A stretch of DNA of 64,000 nt from Prochlorococcus sp. AG-409-M05. Its GTDB lineage: Bacteria; Cyanobacteriota; Cyanobacteriia; PCC-6307; Cyanobiaceae. The stretch covers positions 1-64,000 of the forward strand of contig QCKJ01000001.1 of the NCBI GenBank assembly GCA_003215435.1, given 5' to 3'. Of the stretch, positions 40,906-50,032 are shown piece after piece (position 1 is the stretch's first letter; every line of letters begins with the position of its first letter). The position numbers and the translations under genes are program-made. The notes below the pieces were generated by a model, which was not told the DNA's origin, searched no databases, and saw only the letters and a program-made list of their open reading frames with translations.

Positions 40906-41766
40906 GTGGAGTCCGAAGACCGCAGTAATGACATTGAACTTGCAAAGAAGAATCTTCAATTAATACTCAATTCCAATTCTTATCACTTGGCACATGAAGA
41001 TCTAGAGTTATTGAATAGCGATGAAATGCGAGGAGTCCGCATGTTGCTGGAGATTAGCAAGCCAGAACAAATACTCGAACAAGAAAAGATATTGTCAACT
41101 ATAATTGTATTCGGTGGTGCTAATATCTTAGACAGTTTATCTGCAAAAAAAAAGCTGGAGAAAGCAAACCAAATATTAAAAAAATTCCCAGATTCAAGTA
41201 AGCAGAAAAGAAAGAAAGATCGGTTAGAAAAATTATTTTCAATGGCTCATTATTATGATTCTGCAAGAGAGTTTTCTAAAATTGTTTCTAGGGAAAGTCA
41301 AATAAAGGAATGCCGCTCACATGTAATTATTACTGGTGGCGGCCCTGGCATTATGGAAGCTGCTAATAGAGGTGCTTTTGATGCTGATTGTAAATCAATT
41401 GGCTTGAATATCAGTATTCCTAATGAACAACATCCAAATCCATTTATCACTCCTGGACTTTGTTTTAAATTTAATTATTTTGCATTGCGCAAAATTCATT
41501 TTGTGATGCGTTCGATTGCAGCCGTTTTTTTTCCTGGAGGTTTTGGAACCCTTGATGAATTATTTGAGCTTTTAACACTTCGTCAGACTGGCATGAAAAA
41601 CGATATTCCTATCATTCTTTTTGGGAGAGAATATTGGTCTAAAGCGATTGATTTTCAACTACTTGCAGATTCTGGACTGATTGAAGATGAGCAACTAAAC
41701 CTCTTTCAATATGCAGATACTGCGTTAGAAGCCTGGAAAATCATCAAGCAAGGCGCTTCGATCTAA
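40906..41766 (+). CDS. LOG family protein (Rossmann-fold nucleotide-binding)
   Basis: GGGPGIMEAANRGAFDAD and PGGFGTLDELFELLTLRQTG motifs; GTG start. Confidence 0.92.
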   Translation: MESEDRSNDIELAKKNLQLILNSNSYHLAHEDLELLNSDEMRGVRMLLEISKPEQILEQEKILSTIIVFGGANILDSLSAKKKLEKANQILKKFPDSSKQKRKKDRLEKLFSMAHYYDSAREFSKIVSRESQIKECRSHVIITGGGPGIMEAANRGAFDADCKSIGLNISIPNEQHPNPFITPGLCFKFNYFALRKIHFVMRSIAAVFFPGGFGTLDELFELLTLRQTGMKNDIPIILFGREYWSKAIDFQLLADSGLIEDEQLNLFQYADTALEAWKIIKQGASI

Positions 41767-41814
41767 ATGGATATCCAGAGATGACCTTTCCTCACTGAGC
41801 TAGAAGTCAGTCGA

Positions 41815-41850
41815 AGCGATTTGGGATACCAGCCGGTATCCCAAATCGCT
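41815..41850. terminator. Perfect 16-bp stem, 4-nt loop hairpin after LOG gene
   Basis: AGCGATTTGGGATACC-AGCC-GGTATCCCAAATCGCT; no T-tract. Confidence 0.55.
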
Positions 41851-42100
41851 GGAACGAGTACAAACACAGACAAACTAATTAAGCAAGGATAGTGATAAAC
41901 AAAACTTGCCGAAATCGGAGCAGAGTTTTTGAGTAAGAGTCATTGGCATGAATGAGTTCTAAGCGATAATGCTAAATCTATTCGAACTTTATTTGATTCT
42001 AAAAAAGTAGTATCCATAGCTAGAAGAGAATAGGTGCTTTTCAAATCGCTCCCTTGTGAGCCTGCGACAAGAGGCACAAAATTTCGATAATTTAACTGAA

Positions 42101-42145
42101 TCTAAATCTTCTAGGCCCTCTAAGCCTTCTAGCTCTTCTAAGTCT
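42101..42145. repeat. Five imperfect 9-bp tandem units
   Basis: TCTAAATCT TCTAGGCCC TCTAAGCCT TCTAGCTCT TCTAAGTCT. Confidence 0.75.
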
Positions 42146-42177
42146 AAAGTAGAGATAACTAAGCTAGAATTCCTTTC

Positions 42178-43155
42178 ATGCATAAATCTGTAGAAAAAGA
42201 AAATCCATTAACTCAACTTATTAATGATGGCTTTGTTGTAATCAAAAATGTACTGTCAGATAATGAAATAACCAAGATCACAGAAGAAATTGATACCTGT
42301 ATAGAACATACACCTAATTGTGTTGAATATATCGATCCTTTAATTCAAAAAACTTTATATCGATATAGGCTCCCGAGCTTAACTGCTGTATGTCCAAAGG
42401 CAGTAAAAATAATTCTCAAATCTCAAGGAATTGCTGTAGCAGAATCCTATTTCAAGGAAGAGCCCAGGGTTGGGGAGTTCGAGCTAAGAAAGTCATTGTT
42501 TCCATCATATAAAAACCCACTTTTCGGCCAGGGTAACTATACAGATGGAAATTTATTAAAAATGCATGTAGATCCACATGCATCAAAAGCACTATATTTT
42601 TTTACAATGCTTACTGAAATGAGTAAGGAAAATGGTCCAACATTTGTATTTTCTCAGAGTAATCAATTTGGATACAAACCAAAGGAAGGCTTTTGGCCAA
42701 AGCAAAGCGATTACATTGAGGCAAAGTCTAGAGGTTGTAAGTTGGTGGTTTTAGACAATATTTCTCCAGGTGACATGATTATTTTTGATCTAGACACATG
42801 GCATGGAAGAATGCCCGCAAAAGTTGGAGGAAGGTCGGTTCTCATGACAAAACTATATCCAGCTTCGCATCAGGATGAATGCTCTAATCTTTTATTTAGC
42901 AGGGCTACATTAGACGAGCTGAACGAGAAAGAAAGAAGAATTCTCGTCGGAGAAACAACAGAAAGGAAGCGGAGTGAAGTATGGCTTTACAAACTAACAG
43001 GCTTAAACACAACCTTTAAGTATGTAGATAGACCTTTTAATCAAATTAATAAGCTATTCAAAAGATTAGGGGAACTAAGATATTCTGCAGTAAAGCACCT
43101 CTCAAGCAACAAGGTAATAGACAAAGAACCAGCTGTAGAAGATTTATTTAATTAG
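42178..43155 (+). CDS. Phytanoyl-CoA dioxygenase (PhyH)-like 2OG-Fe(II) oxygenase
   Basis: HVDPHASKALYFFTMLTEMSKENGPTFVFSQSN ... PGDMIIFDLDTWHGRMPAKVGGRSVLMTKLYP. Confidence 0.8.
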   Translation: MHKSVEKENPLTQLINDGFVVIKNVLSDNEITKITEEIDTCIEHTPNCVEYIDPLIQKTLYRYRLPSLTAVCPKAVKIILKSQGIAVAESYFKEEPRVGEFELRKSLFPSYKNPLFGQGNYTDGNLLKMHVDPHASKALYFFTMLTEMSKENGPTFVFSQSNQFGYKPKEGFWPKQSDYIEAKSRGCKLVVLDNISPGDMIIFDLDTWHGRMPAKVGGRSVLMTKLYPASHQDECSNLLFSRATLDELNEKERRILVGETTERKRSEVWLYKLTGLNTTFKYVDRPFNQINKLFKRLGELRYSAVKHLSSNKVIDKEPAVEDLFN

Positions 43156-43218
43156 CTTTACTATTATTTAGTTCAATTCGCCTATATATACATGAAAAAA
43201 AATAATAGCTAATTAAAT

Positions 43219-44052
43219 CTATCCAACTGGGCTAATTAAATAGCTTATTTTATTTATTATTCTGGCGATTGTTTTAAGTATATATGCCGGAATATATCTT
43301 AAAATCATCAAGAATCCACCAATGTATATCCAATTCATTTCGCTTTTTCTTACTCTTTTTGCGTGGATATCCTTCCAACCCGGTCCTTCCAAAAAGAACA
43401 TTCTGTTAAAGAGAAATTCGGGCATCCAGCAACCATCAATATCTTCCCCAAAAGGACCCGCGGACGACCAGGGATGGCTATATGTTTGATTAGCATTATC
43501 TATATTTTTAATTATCTTATTCTTATAGCGCCTTACCACAGAAAAACCATCTACTAATTTAAAGCAATTATAATGTCCCTGATGCTTTAAAATATTAACT
43601 ATTTCATTAGAAGCAAGGGGTTCTGCAGAAATGAAATTTGGAAAAATTGAATTTTGAAAGAGCTCAGAAAGTATTATTGCATCATAGTTTTCTATATCTA
43701 ACTTAATATAATAGGGATTTCCATACTCTTCGATAATGTCCACTAATGATTTTGATGGGAGCCTGATTTTCGTAAAGTTAACTATTTCTTTCTCATTTGG
43801 CTTTAGGAATTGACTCCCTACATCACTTTTCTTATGGATGTAGAAATCCACTTCATTAGCTGACTCTTTCTTAGTTACTAAAGCGCAGTTAACTACAAGT
43901 AATTTTCCAGCTTTAATGTCTTCAGAGTATCTAGATCTTATTCCATCACACAAAACAGGATTTGCTTCTATTGCAACTACTAAATTAGCTTTTAGGAGAT
44001 AATAAGGAAGATTTTGCCCATGATTTGCACCGGCATCATATATAACTCTCAC
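43219..44052 (-). CDS. FkbM-type methyltransferase
   Basis: IYDAGANHGQNLPYYLLKANLVVAIEANP; YYIKLDIENYDAIILSEL. Confidence 0.8.
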   Translation of the reverse strand: MRVIYDAGANHGQNLPYYLLKANLVVAIEANPVLCDGIRSRYSEDIKAGKLLVVNCALVTKKESANEVDFYIHKKSDVGSQFLKPNEKEIVNFTKIRLPSKSLVDIIEEYGNPYYIKLDIENYDAIILSELFQNSIFPNFISAEPLASNEIVNILKHQGHYNCFKLVDGFSVVRRYKNKIIKNIDNANQTYSHPWSSAGPFGEDIDGCWMPEFLFNRMFFLEGPGWKDIHAKRVRKSEMNWIYIGGFLMILRYIPAYILKTIARIINKISYLISPVG

Positions 44053-44245
44053 GTTGTTCTCTCCTCAAAAATCTGTGTAGTTACTAATACTACTAGATGC
44101 TCTAGGTTAAAAAGGTCAATGCATTAGATCTTGCTCAATCCAAGATCTTCTCACCTTAAGCGGCTTCAAGAAGAAGATCTTTTTACTGATAGCATCGGTT
44201 ATCCTAAAGATTTAAAGCCAGGAATTAAGCTCGCTAGAGGGATAA

Positions 44246-44386
44246 GACGAAGAAGTTACCTCTAAGGTTTTAGGCAACTTCAACGATGCCTAGGGTTTAT
44301 TAGAGGAGGTCTACGGAACTATATGTTGCTCCAATACTGACGAGGAGGCCCCTCCTTACTATGAAATTATGGAGTTAAAGGCGTGA
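44246..44386 (+). pseudogene. Degenerate copy of the 57-aa acidic protein (2886-3059)
   Basis: ...NDA*GLLEEVYGTICCSNTDEEAPPYYEIMELKA*; in-frame TAG at the position of a Tyr codon in the intact copy. Confidence 0.7.
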
Positions 44387-44497
44387 TGCAGCTCGTATTA
44401 CTTTTGCTTCTAAATTTTTAGGTTTATCAACCATCAAATAAGCCTCTCTCCTGTCCCAATTATCTTGTCAAGCTTTATTTAGAACCAATTGCGAAGC

Positions 44498-44887
44498 CTA
44501 TACCCTGCTATATCCACACTGACTCTCGAAAATCTTGATAGGAAGGCCTGTTGCCTGCAAAGCAGCTTTGCATTGATCCCCAACTGTCCCATAAACCTCA
44601 ACTGTGAATCCATCTCCTAACTGCGCATGACCTTGCAGATACTCTCCAACTGGTGGATTAGCTAAGTGCGCAAGAAAAGCATCATCATTTTTATAGACCT
44701 CTGACCATGTAAAGAAAAGTGGGTTCTCTGGGTCTTGGTCAAAGGTGTGATGCAACATGCCCGGTTCAGAAGCCTCTACCGCTGCATCAGTTTTAGTAGC
44801 AAGTTCTAAATACTCCTGAACTTTTCCTGGCTTAACTTTTATACGAGCAATAAGAATAAAAGGAGTTGAAGCGTCAAATGAAGTCAT
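44498..44887 (-). CDS. Antibiotic biosynthesis monooxygenase (ABM) domain protein
   Basis: FILIARIKVKPGKVQEYLELATKTDAAVEASEPGMLHHTFDQDPENPLFFTWSEVYKNDDAFLAHL. Confidence 0.82.
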   Translation of the reverse strand: MTSFDASTPFILIARIKVKPGKVQEYLELATKTDAAVEASEPGMLHHTFDQDPENPLFFTWSEVYKNDDAFLAHLANPPVGEYLQGHAQLGDGFTVEVYGTVGDQCKAALQATGLPIKIFESQCGYSRV

Positions 44888-45184
44888 GCGTAAATCATAT
44901 ATAACTTGAAGGTTCTCATATCAGCGAACACTTTGTCTTAAAAAAGGCCAATCTTTGAGCAGCTACTGACAAAAAAACACAAACAAGCAACCTAAGCAAG
45001 AATGAAAAAGCGAAGAGCATCATGGGCCATTCGGACTTCCCCCCCCAATTCCTCCCGAATCCATTCAGATGGAAAGAATTCCGAAATGCACCCCCTCAAG
45101 TAATAAATAAGATTTTTTTTATAATCCCAACAAAGTAGAGGAAGCGAACTTGCATTATGACATCAGAATTGAAATAAAAGTATT

Positions 45185-45580
45185 TCATCTACTCTCTCTC
45201 AATACATTCTCGAACCCTCTTAAGTCTTTTAAAACCTCTTCTCTGATTGCTTTAACCTCAGTTAAAATTTTATTTTGAGCTGTTTCTACTTTCTCTAGAG
45301 CACTAGCACTTTTGAACTCTGTCAAGGTTTGTTTTTTAAGAGTTTTCAAGTCTTCTATAACTTCTGCTCTAACCATTTTCACTTCAGCCAAAGTATCATT
45401 GCGAATACTTTTGATCTCAGTCAAAATTTCAGCCATTTGATCTTCAGCAGTATTACCTTCCTTCAGTGCGGTTGAAACTTCTATCCCAGTAATAACAAGT
45501 ATTCCAACAGTACTGATGGCAGCCAAAGTCCTATAGAAAATGTTGTTGTTGTCTGGTCTGACCAATCGATAGTTGCTCAT
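45185..45580 (-). CDS. Hypothetical membrane-anchored coiled-coil protein
   Basis: One TM then heptad-like ILTEIKSIRNDTLAEVKMVRAEVIEDLKTLKKQTLTEFK. Confidence 0.6.
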   Translation of the reverse strand: MSNYRLVRPDNNNIFYRTLAAISTVGILVITGIEVSTALKEGNTAEDQMAEILTEIKSIRNDTLAEVKMVRAEVIEDLKTLKKQTLTEFKSASALEKVETAQNKILTEVKAIREEVLKDLRGFENVLRESR

Positions 45581-45963
45581 TCAGTTCATCTAAATTCTTA
45601 TAGCTTTCTAGCCGATCTAGCTCAACTTATCATTCCGGTTTCCATTAAGGCCTTTAAGACCCAACGAATTAGAAACATCTCTTGTGTGAAGTTTTGGAAA
45701 CTTTTATACCATATTATCCCTATAGCCTATCAGCGTTTCTCTTTTATTTAGGCCTAATCCTATTGATTTGAGCTGACTTCCAGAAAAATGAATAGAGATA
45801 AAGCAGGGACTTAATCTCCTTTAAAAAAAAAGCTGCTCTCCCGATCCAGAGTTATTTTGGCTTTGGCAAAATCAAAAATGCTCTGGACTAGCTAGACAAT
45901 TTAGATCAGGTGAACTTATAGAAAGCTAATGCATTCTTCTAACAGAATTTCAAGAGTTATATT

Positions 45964-47400
45964 CTAATTAAATACCAGTTCTTTAATAGTGTTAGCAAGA
46001 AGTTCTAGGCCGCATTCACCACTTCTCTCAGGGTGAAATTGAAATCCAGCTATATTTCTAGAGATCACAGCAGCTACAAAGTCATAGTTCCCATAATTAA
46101 ATGTGTAGCTACACACTGAATCTTCAATATTCGTTGCAGTAAAACTATGAACAAAGTACTGATAAGAACCTTTAGGTGATTTCTGTATCTTTCTATGGTC
46201 ATTTAATTGATTCCATCCTGTATGAGGAATAACTAATCTTTTCCCATTTGTATCGACATCAGGCATTCCTTTTATATCTCCATTAAGGAGACATAGACCT
46301 TTGGTCTCCCCAAATTCTTCACTTCTTTCAAACAATATTTGCATTCCCAAGCAGATTCCCAAAATTGGTTTGCCCTCTTTAACAATTCTGACAAGTTTAT
46401 CTACGAGATCTCTGCTTTTGAGTTGGCTCATTGCTTCTCCAAAGGCTCCTACTCCAGGTAAAGCAATTAATTCAACTTCTTCTAAAACAGATATTTGATC
46501 GCTTAAATGAACTATAGCACCCATTAATTCAAGGGCATTAATTAGGCTCTGCTGATTACCCATTCCATAGTCAACAATTCCAATATTAATACCTATTAAT
46601 GGCTTCTGTTTTTTTAATATAAAGTGTTTGCTTTCATCAAGTCTTATTGGCAAATTGTATGTACTTAATTCTTCTTTTAGAGTATCAATCTCAAGTTTTT
46701 TATAATGAAGTGCTGCACCTAAACTTACACCTGAAATACTCGGATTGGATAAAACATCCTTAACATCCGAAGCTTGAGTAAGGCCGCCTCCTACAACTAG
46801 TGGAACGCTTACTCTCTTGGAAGCTTCTTCAATTAGAGAGAAGTCAGCACCCTTAAAAGTGCCATCTTGATCCACAGAAGTCAAAAGTATTTCTCCAGCC
46901 CCTAGTTCTTGAACTTTTTCAATCCAGGACAAAACATTCACCCCACTTCTCTCTCGTCCAGTTTCTGTCATCGCTTCCCAAGAATTATTCCCGCTCGTTC
47001 GCCTAGCTTGTACTGAAATCACTATACATTGACTACCAAAGGCTTCAACCAACTCTCTAATAAGATCAGGACGTTGCAATGCAGCTGTATTAACAGCAAT
47101 TTTGTCTGCACCTGCAGCCAATAAAGCCGCTGCATTTTCTACTGAGCGGACACCTCCACCAACTGTTATTGGGATAAAAATCTTTCTACTTGTCTTTCTT
47201 AAGGCATCTGCTAATCCATTCCTGCCATAAAGACTTGCCACTGCATCTATATAAAGGATTTCATCTGCCCCAGAAGCTGCATAGCTTAAGGAAGCTTCAA
47301 TTGGGTCACCTAAAACTCGTAAGCCTTCAAACCTAATTCCTTTAATTAGTCGATTACCTTTTATATCAAGCCTAGCAATTAAGCGCTTACAAAGTGTCAT
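45964..47400 (-). CDS. HisF-HisH fusion (imidazole glycerol phosphate synthase-like cyclase plus glutamine amidotransferase)
   Basis: aa 1-~255 HisF barrel (LIARLDIKGNRLIKGIRFEGLRVLGDPIEA, GGGVRSVENAAALLAAGADKIAVNTAA); aa ~270-478 HisH (GIVDYGMGNQQSLINALELMG, GICLGMQILFE, HTGWNQL, FHPERSG). Confidence 0.92.
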   Translation of the reverse strand: MTLCKRLIARLDIKGNRLIKGIRFEGLRVLGDPIEASLSYAASGADEILYIDAVASLYGRNGLADALRKTSRKIFIPITVGGGVRSVENAAALLAAGADKIAVNTAALQRPDLIRELVEAFGSQCIVISVQARRTSGNNSWEAMTETGRERSGVNVLSWIEKVQELGAGEILLTSVDQDGTFKGADFSLIEEASKRVSVPLVVGGGLTQASDVKDVLSNPSISGVSLGAALHYKKLEIDTLKEELSTYNLPIRLDESKHFILKKQKPLIGINIGIVDYGMGNQQSLINALELMGAIVHLSDQISVLEEVELIALPGVGAFGEAMSQLKSRDLVDKLVRIVKEGKPILGICLGMQILFERSEEFGETKGLCLLNGDIKGMPDVDTNGKRLVIPHTGWNQLNDHRKIQKSPKGSYQYFVHSFTATNIEDSVCSYTFNYGNYDFVAAVISRNIAGFQFHPERSGECGLELLANTIKELVFN

Positions 47401-48880
47401 TGAGTTTATTTACTGGATTTCCTTGCCAACTTGCAGCGAAATCCTCTTGATTGCTTTGATTATTATTAAATACAGCGTAACGAAGATTCCAGCCTTTTAG
47501 CTTATCCCAAGACCAAAGATGTGGAGACCGAAAATTTTCACAGAGTAATTCATAATATTTCCTATCAAATATTGGTTGTTCAAATTGATTTGAAGCTATA
47601 GGGAATTGGTCTATAGGTAAGCTCAGGTAATGAAAGATCTCATCAGCCCATCTTTCAGGAAATTCTCCATCATATTTTCTTACTAAAGCAACTCCTTCCT
47701 CACGAATAAGGTCCCCAGAACGTATTTCCTGAGCTGCATCATAAGTTGCTCTACCAATACCAAATTTAATCCATGTCGTGTGATAGTGAAAGTCATCGAT
47801 TCTGTCATCAATAGAATTGTAAGTGCTATATGTTCCTGCTGTTCTTTCTGGTGAACTTTCGAACCCCCCATGCTCAATTGCATAGTAATAAGCACCTTGA
47901 GGGTGCCACTTTTCGTAATATCCTAGATAGTGAACTTCTATATTCTTTTCTTCGATCTCCTGAGGATCTATTGGCATATATGGTTCCCAGTCTATTTTCT
48001 CCAAGCCAAGCTTTCTTAACTCTGTAAGAGATGCTCCTCCAAGAAAAATTTCATCTTCGTTTGATGAGCTAAAAAAATCCCAACTTCGTCGAGCTGAATC
48101 CATATTCTGCTGAGGGTTTCCGTATTCTGCTTCATTCTCACCATAAAAAATCAAATTTATATCATATAAAGAGGCAAGCTTTGGCCCTAGGTTCTTTTGG
48201 CCAAGAATGAATGGTTGAAAAGGATGAAAAAGGTTCTCAACTGCAAGGCGAGTCATTAGGCGGTGAACTCTTCCATTAGGAGTAAAAAGAATATTGTCAA
48301 AGCCAGCGTGAATCCATGCTTGATGGTTTTTCCAGCCCCAATCAGTATAAATATGAGGTGCCCAAGTACAAGTTAAAGGATGCATTCCATATTTATATTT
48401 AAGCAAATGAGCTTGCATAAAACTATCCTTGCCACCACTCCCAGGGACCAAGCAATCGTATCGTCCATCATTACGTCGATATTTGTCACAGAGTTCGCGT
48501 AGTTCCTCTTCCCTTTCTTTCCAATTAATTGCAGCTTTCTTCTCCTTAACTCTGCAAGCATCACATATATTTAAGTCATCAAATTGTATTGCCTGCTTAG
48601 GAGCTTTACCATCATTCTTAAACTCAATAGAACTAGAAGGACGCTGATTGCTTATAACACATGATTGGCAAAATTTAACCTCAGAGGGAAGCCCATAAAG
48701 AGCCTTAGCAGGAGCTTGCTCTACAAAAGATGCTTTCTCAACTGGTCTGGGGTACGGATAAAGCACTTCAAAAAAAATGTAGAAAAGATATTTTAGTTGA
48801 GCCAAGCGAAGCTCCAGCCTTATTTGTCCTAGGAGATCTAATCGGCACCTTAAAGCAACTGTGTCGAACTGTTGGATCAA
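47387..48880 (-). CDS. WbpG/PseA-type N-acetyl sugar amidotransferase
   Basis: CQSCVIS...CDACRVKE zinc pairs, VPGSGGKDSFMQAHLLKYKYGMHPLTCTWAPHIYTDWGWKNHQAW; overlaps HisF-HisH start; N-terminal start uncertain. Confidence 0.9.
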   Translation of the reverse strand: MIQQFDTVALRCRLDLLGQIRLELRLAQLKYLFYIFFEVLYPYPRPVEKASFVEQAPAKALYGLPSEVKFCQSCVISNQRPSSSIEFKNDGKAPKQAIQFDDLNICDACRVKEKKAAINWKEREEELRELCDKYRRNDGRYDCLVPGSGGKDSFMQAHLLKYKYGMHPLTCTWAPHIYTDWGWKNHQAWIHAGFDNILFTPNGRVHRLMTRLAVENLFHPFQPFILGQKNLGPKLASLYDINLIFYGENEAEYGNPQQNMDSARRSWDFFSSSNEDEIFLGGASLTELRKLGLEKIDWEPYMPIDPQEIEEKNIEVHYLGYYEKWHPQGAYYYAIEHGGFESSPERTAGTYSTYNSIDDRIDDFHYHTTWIKFGIGRATYDAAQEIRSGDLIREEGVALVRKYDGEFPERWADEIFHYLSLPIDQFPIASNQFEQPIFDRKYYELLCENFRSPHLWSWDKLKGWNLRYAVFNNNQSNQEDFAASWQGNPVNKLNDTL

Positions 48881-48959
48881 CTAAAAATCCCCATCGCGGC
48901 GATTTAAAACCAGATTGCATCTATGCCTGATGGATAGGAGCTTTTTTGAGTTTCATCTT

Positions 48960-49817
48960 CTAAAGAAACAACCTTCTTTGAACGGATTTACTTCCAGTAT
49001 TTCTTTCTGGATGTACAACCTTTGCATACTGCTCTGAATAGGCACAGTTCTTACAGCACTCATTCGAATCTGGGATTTCGTGTTGGTTCATCAGAGCAAC
49101 CATCTCATCAACCTTGCTCTCAATCCAATCACTGTTCCAGTTGTAGGGAACGATGTATTCGTCAAAGGTCATCGTCTTGTGAAAGCCATCGTCATCTCTT
49201 TTGGCATTGCAAACCAAGAAGTAAGACGTGGGATGAACATCAAAACCCATGCCTGAAAGGAGATAGGCATAGAAGTCCATTTGAATTTTGTATCCATCGT
49301 GGTAGGGGTCATCCAAATAATCTTGCTTATCAACAACTCCATTCTTTGCTTGGGATTTGTAATCCACAACAAACAATTGCTTCGTTCTTGTATCTTGCCA
49401 AATATCGTCGACTCCTCCCGTAAGGATGATGGGTGTGTCTTTGTGCCTGAGCATCAATCCATGATGAAGAGAGTTCCTCCAGTTATCCATTTCGGGATGG
49501 TCAAAGGGAACGGCATGACCTAAACCATTCTCAGTGAATAATCGATGGGGAATTTGCTTTTCTCTGCAATGATCAAATTCTTTCTTCAGTAAGAGGTCAG
49601 TTGTTTCGTTTAAAGTCCAACCGGGTGTCCCAGGCGGATCCAACCCCATGACTCGATCAAGATAAAAACACCTTTTACAAATCAGGAAGTTAGAGAAGCG
49701 ACCTCTGCTGATCTTGAAGTCATAGGTTTGATTAGGGGTATAAGAAGAGCTTTCTCTGGCACGAACTCCAGTTGCTTGGACAGGTTCTTTCTTGCTGTTT
49801 CTTTTGAGATCAATCAT
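48960..49817 (-). CDS. PD-(D/E)XK nuclease, Cas4-like with Cys pairs
   Basis: SRGRFSNFLICKRCFYLDRVMG; TGGVDDIWQD...LFVVDYKSQ (D-ExK-like); C-terminal ECCKNCAYSEQYAKV. Confidence 0.8.
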   Translation of the reverse strand: MIDLKRNSKKEPVQATGVRARESSSYTPNQTYDFKISRGRFSNFLICKRCFYLDRVMGLDPPGTPGWTLNETTDLLLKKEFDHCREKQIPHRLFTENGLGHAVPFDHPEMDNWRNSLHHGLMLRHKDTPIILTGGVDDIWQDTRTKQLFVVDYKSQAKNGVVDKQDYLDDPYHDGYKIQMDFYAYLLSGMGFDVHPTSYFLVCNAKRDDDGFHKTMTFDEYIVPYNWNSDWIESKVDEMVALMNQHEIPDSNECCKNCAYSEQYAKVVHPERNTGSKSVQRRLFL

Positions 49818-49894
49818 AATTTTTGGTAGAAATTAACTACTAGTCCTGGAATATCTCTATTGAAGGTTTACTCACTCAAACCTTACTCAAAGAA

Positions 49895-49985
49895 CTATTA
49901 TGAAAGGGAAGAAGGGCCTAGGCCTGATGATCTATAAAAAAGAAATAAAGGTCTTTGTTCGTTCTCAATTGCTGGTATCTTAATT
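49895..49985 (-). pseudogene. C-terminal relic similar to secreted protein 6473-6955
   Basis: Reads PAIENEQRPLFLFYRSSGLGPSSLS* versus TAVKSEQRPFLLSYRPSLLDPSFL* in the intact gene. Confidence 0.55.
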
Positions 49986-50032
49986 GAGATAGGCCCAATA
50001 TTCCCGGGATTACTTTAGTGAACTAGAGGATT

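Noticed and set aside
45964-47400. Calling this ORF a normal histidine biosynthesis gene
   Set aside because: Fusion order, WbpG-type neighbour and the Asp-to-Gln change in the barrel argue for a glycan role, although genome context is needed
49022-49523. 133-aa and 80-aa plus ORFs
   Set aside because: Antisense to the PD-(D/E)XK gene, which has clear family motifs
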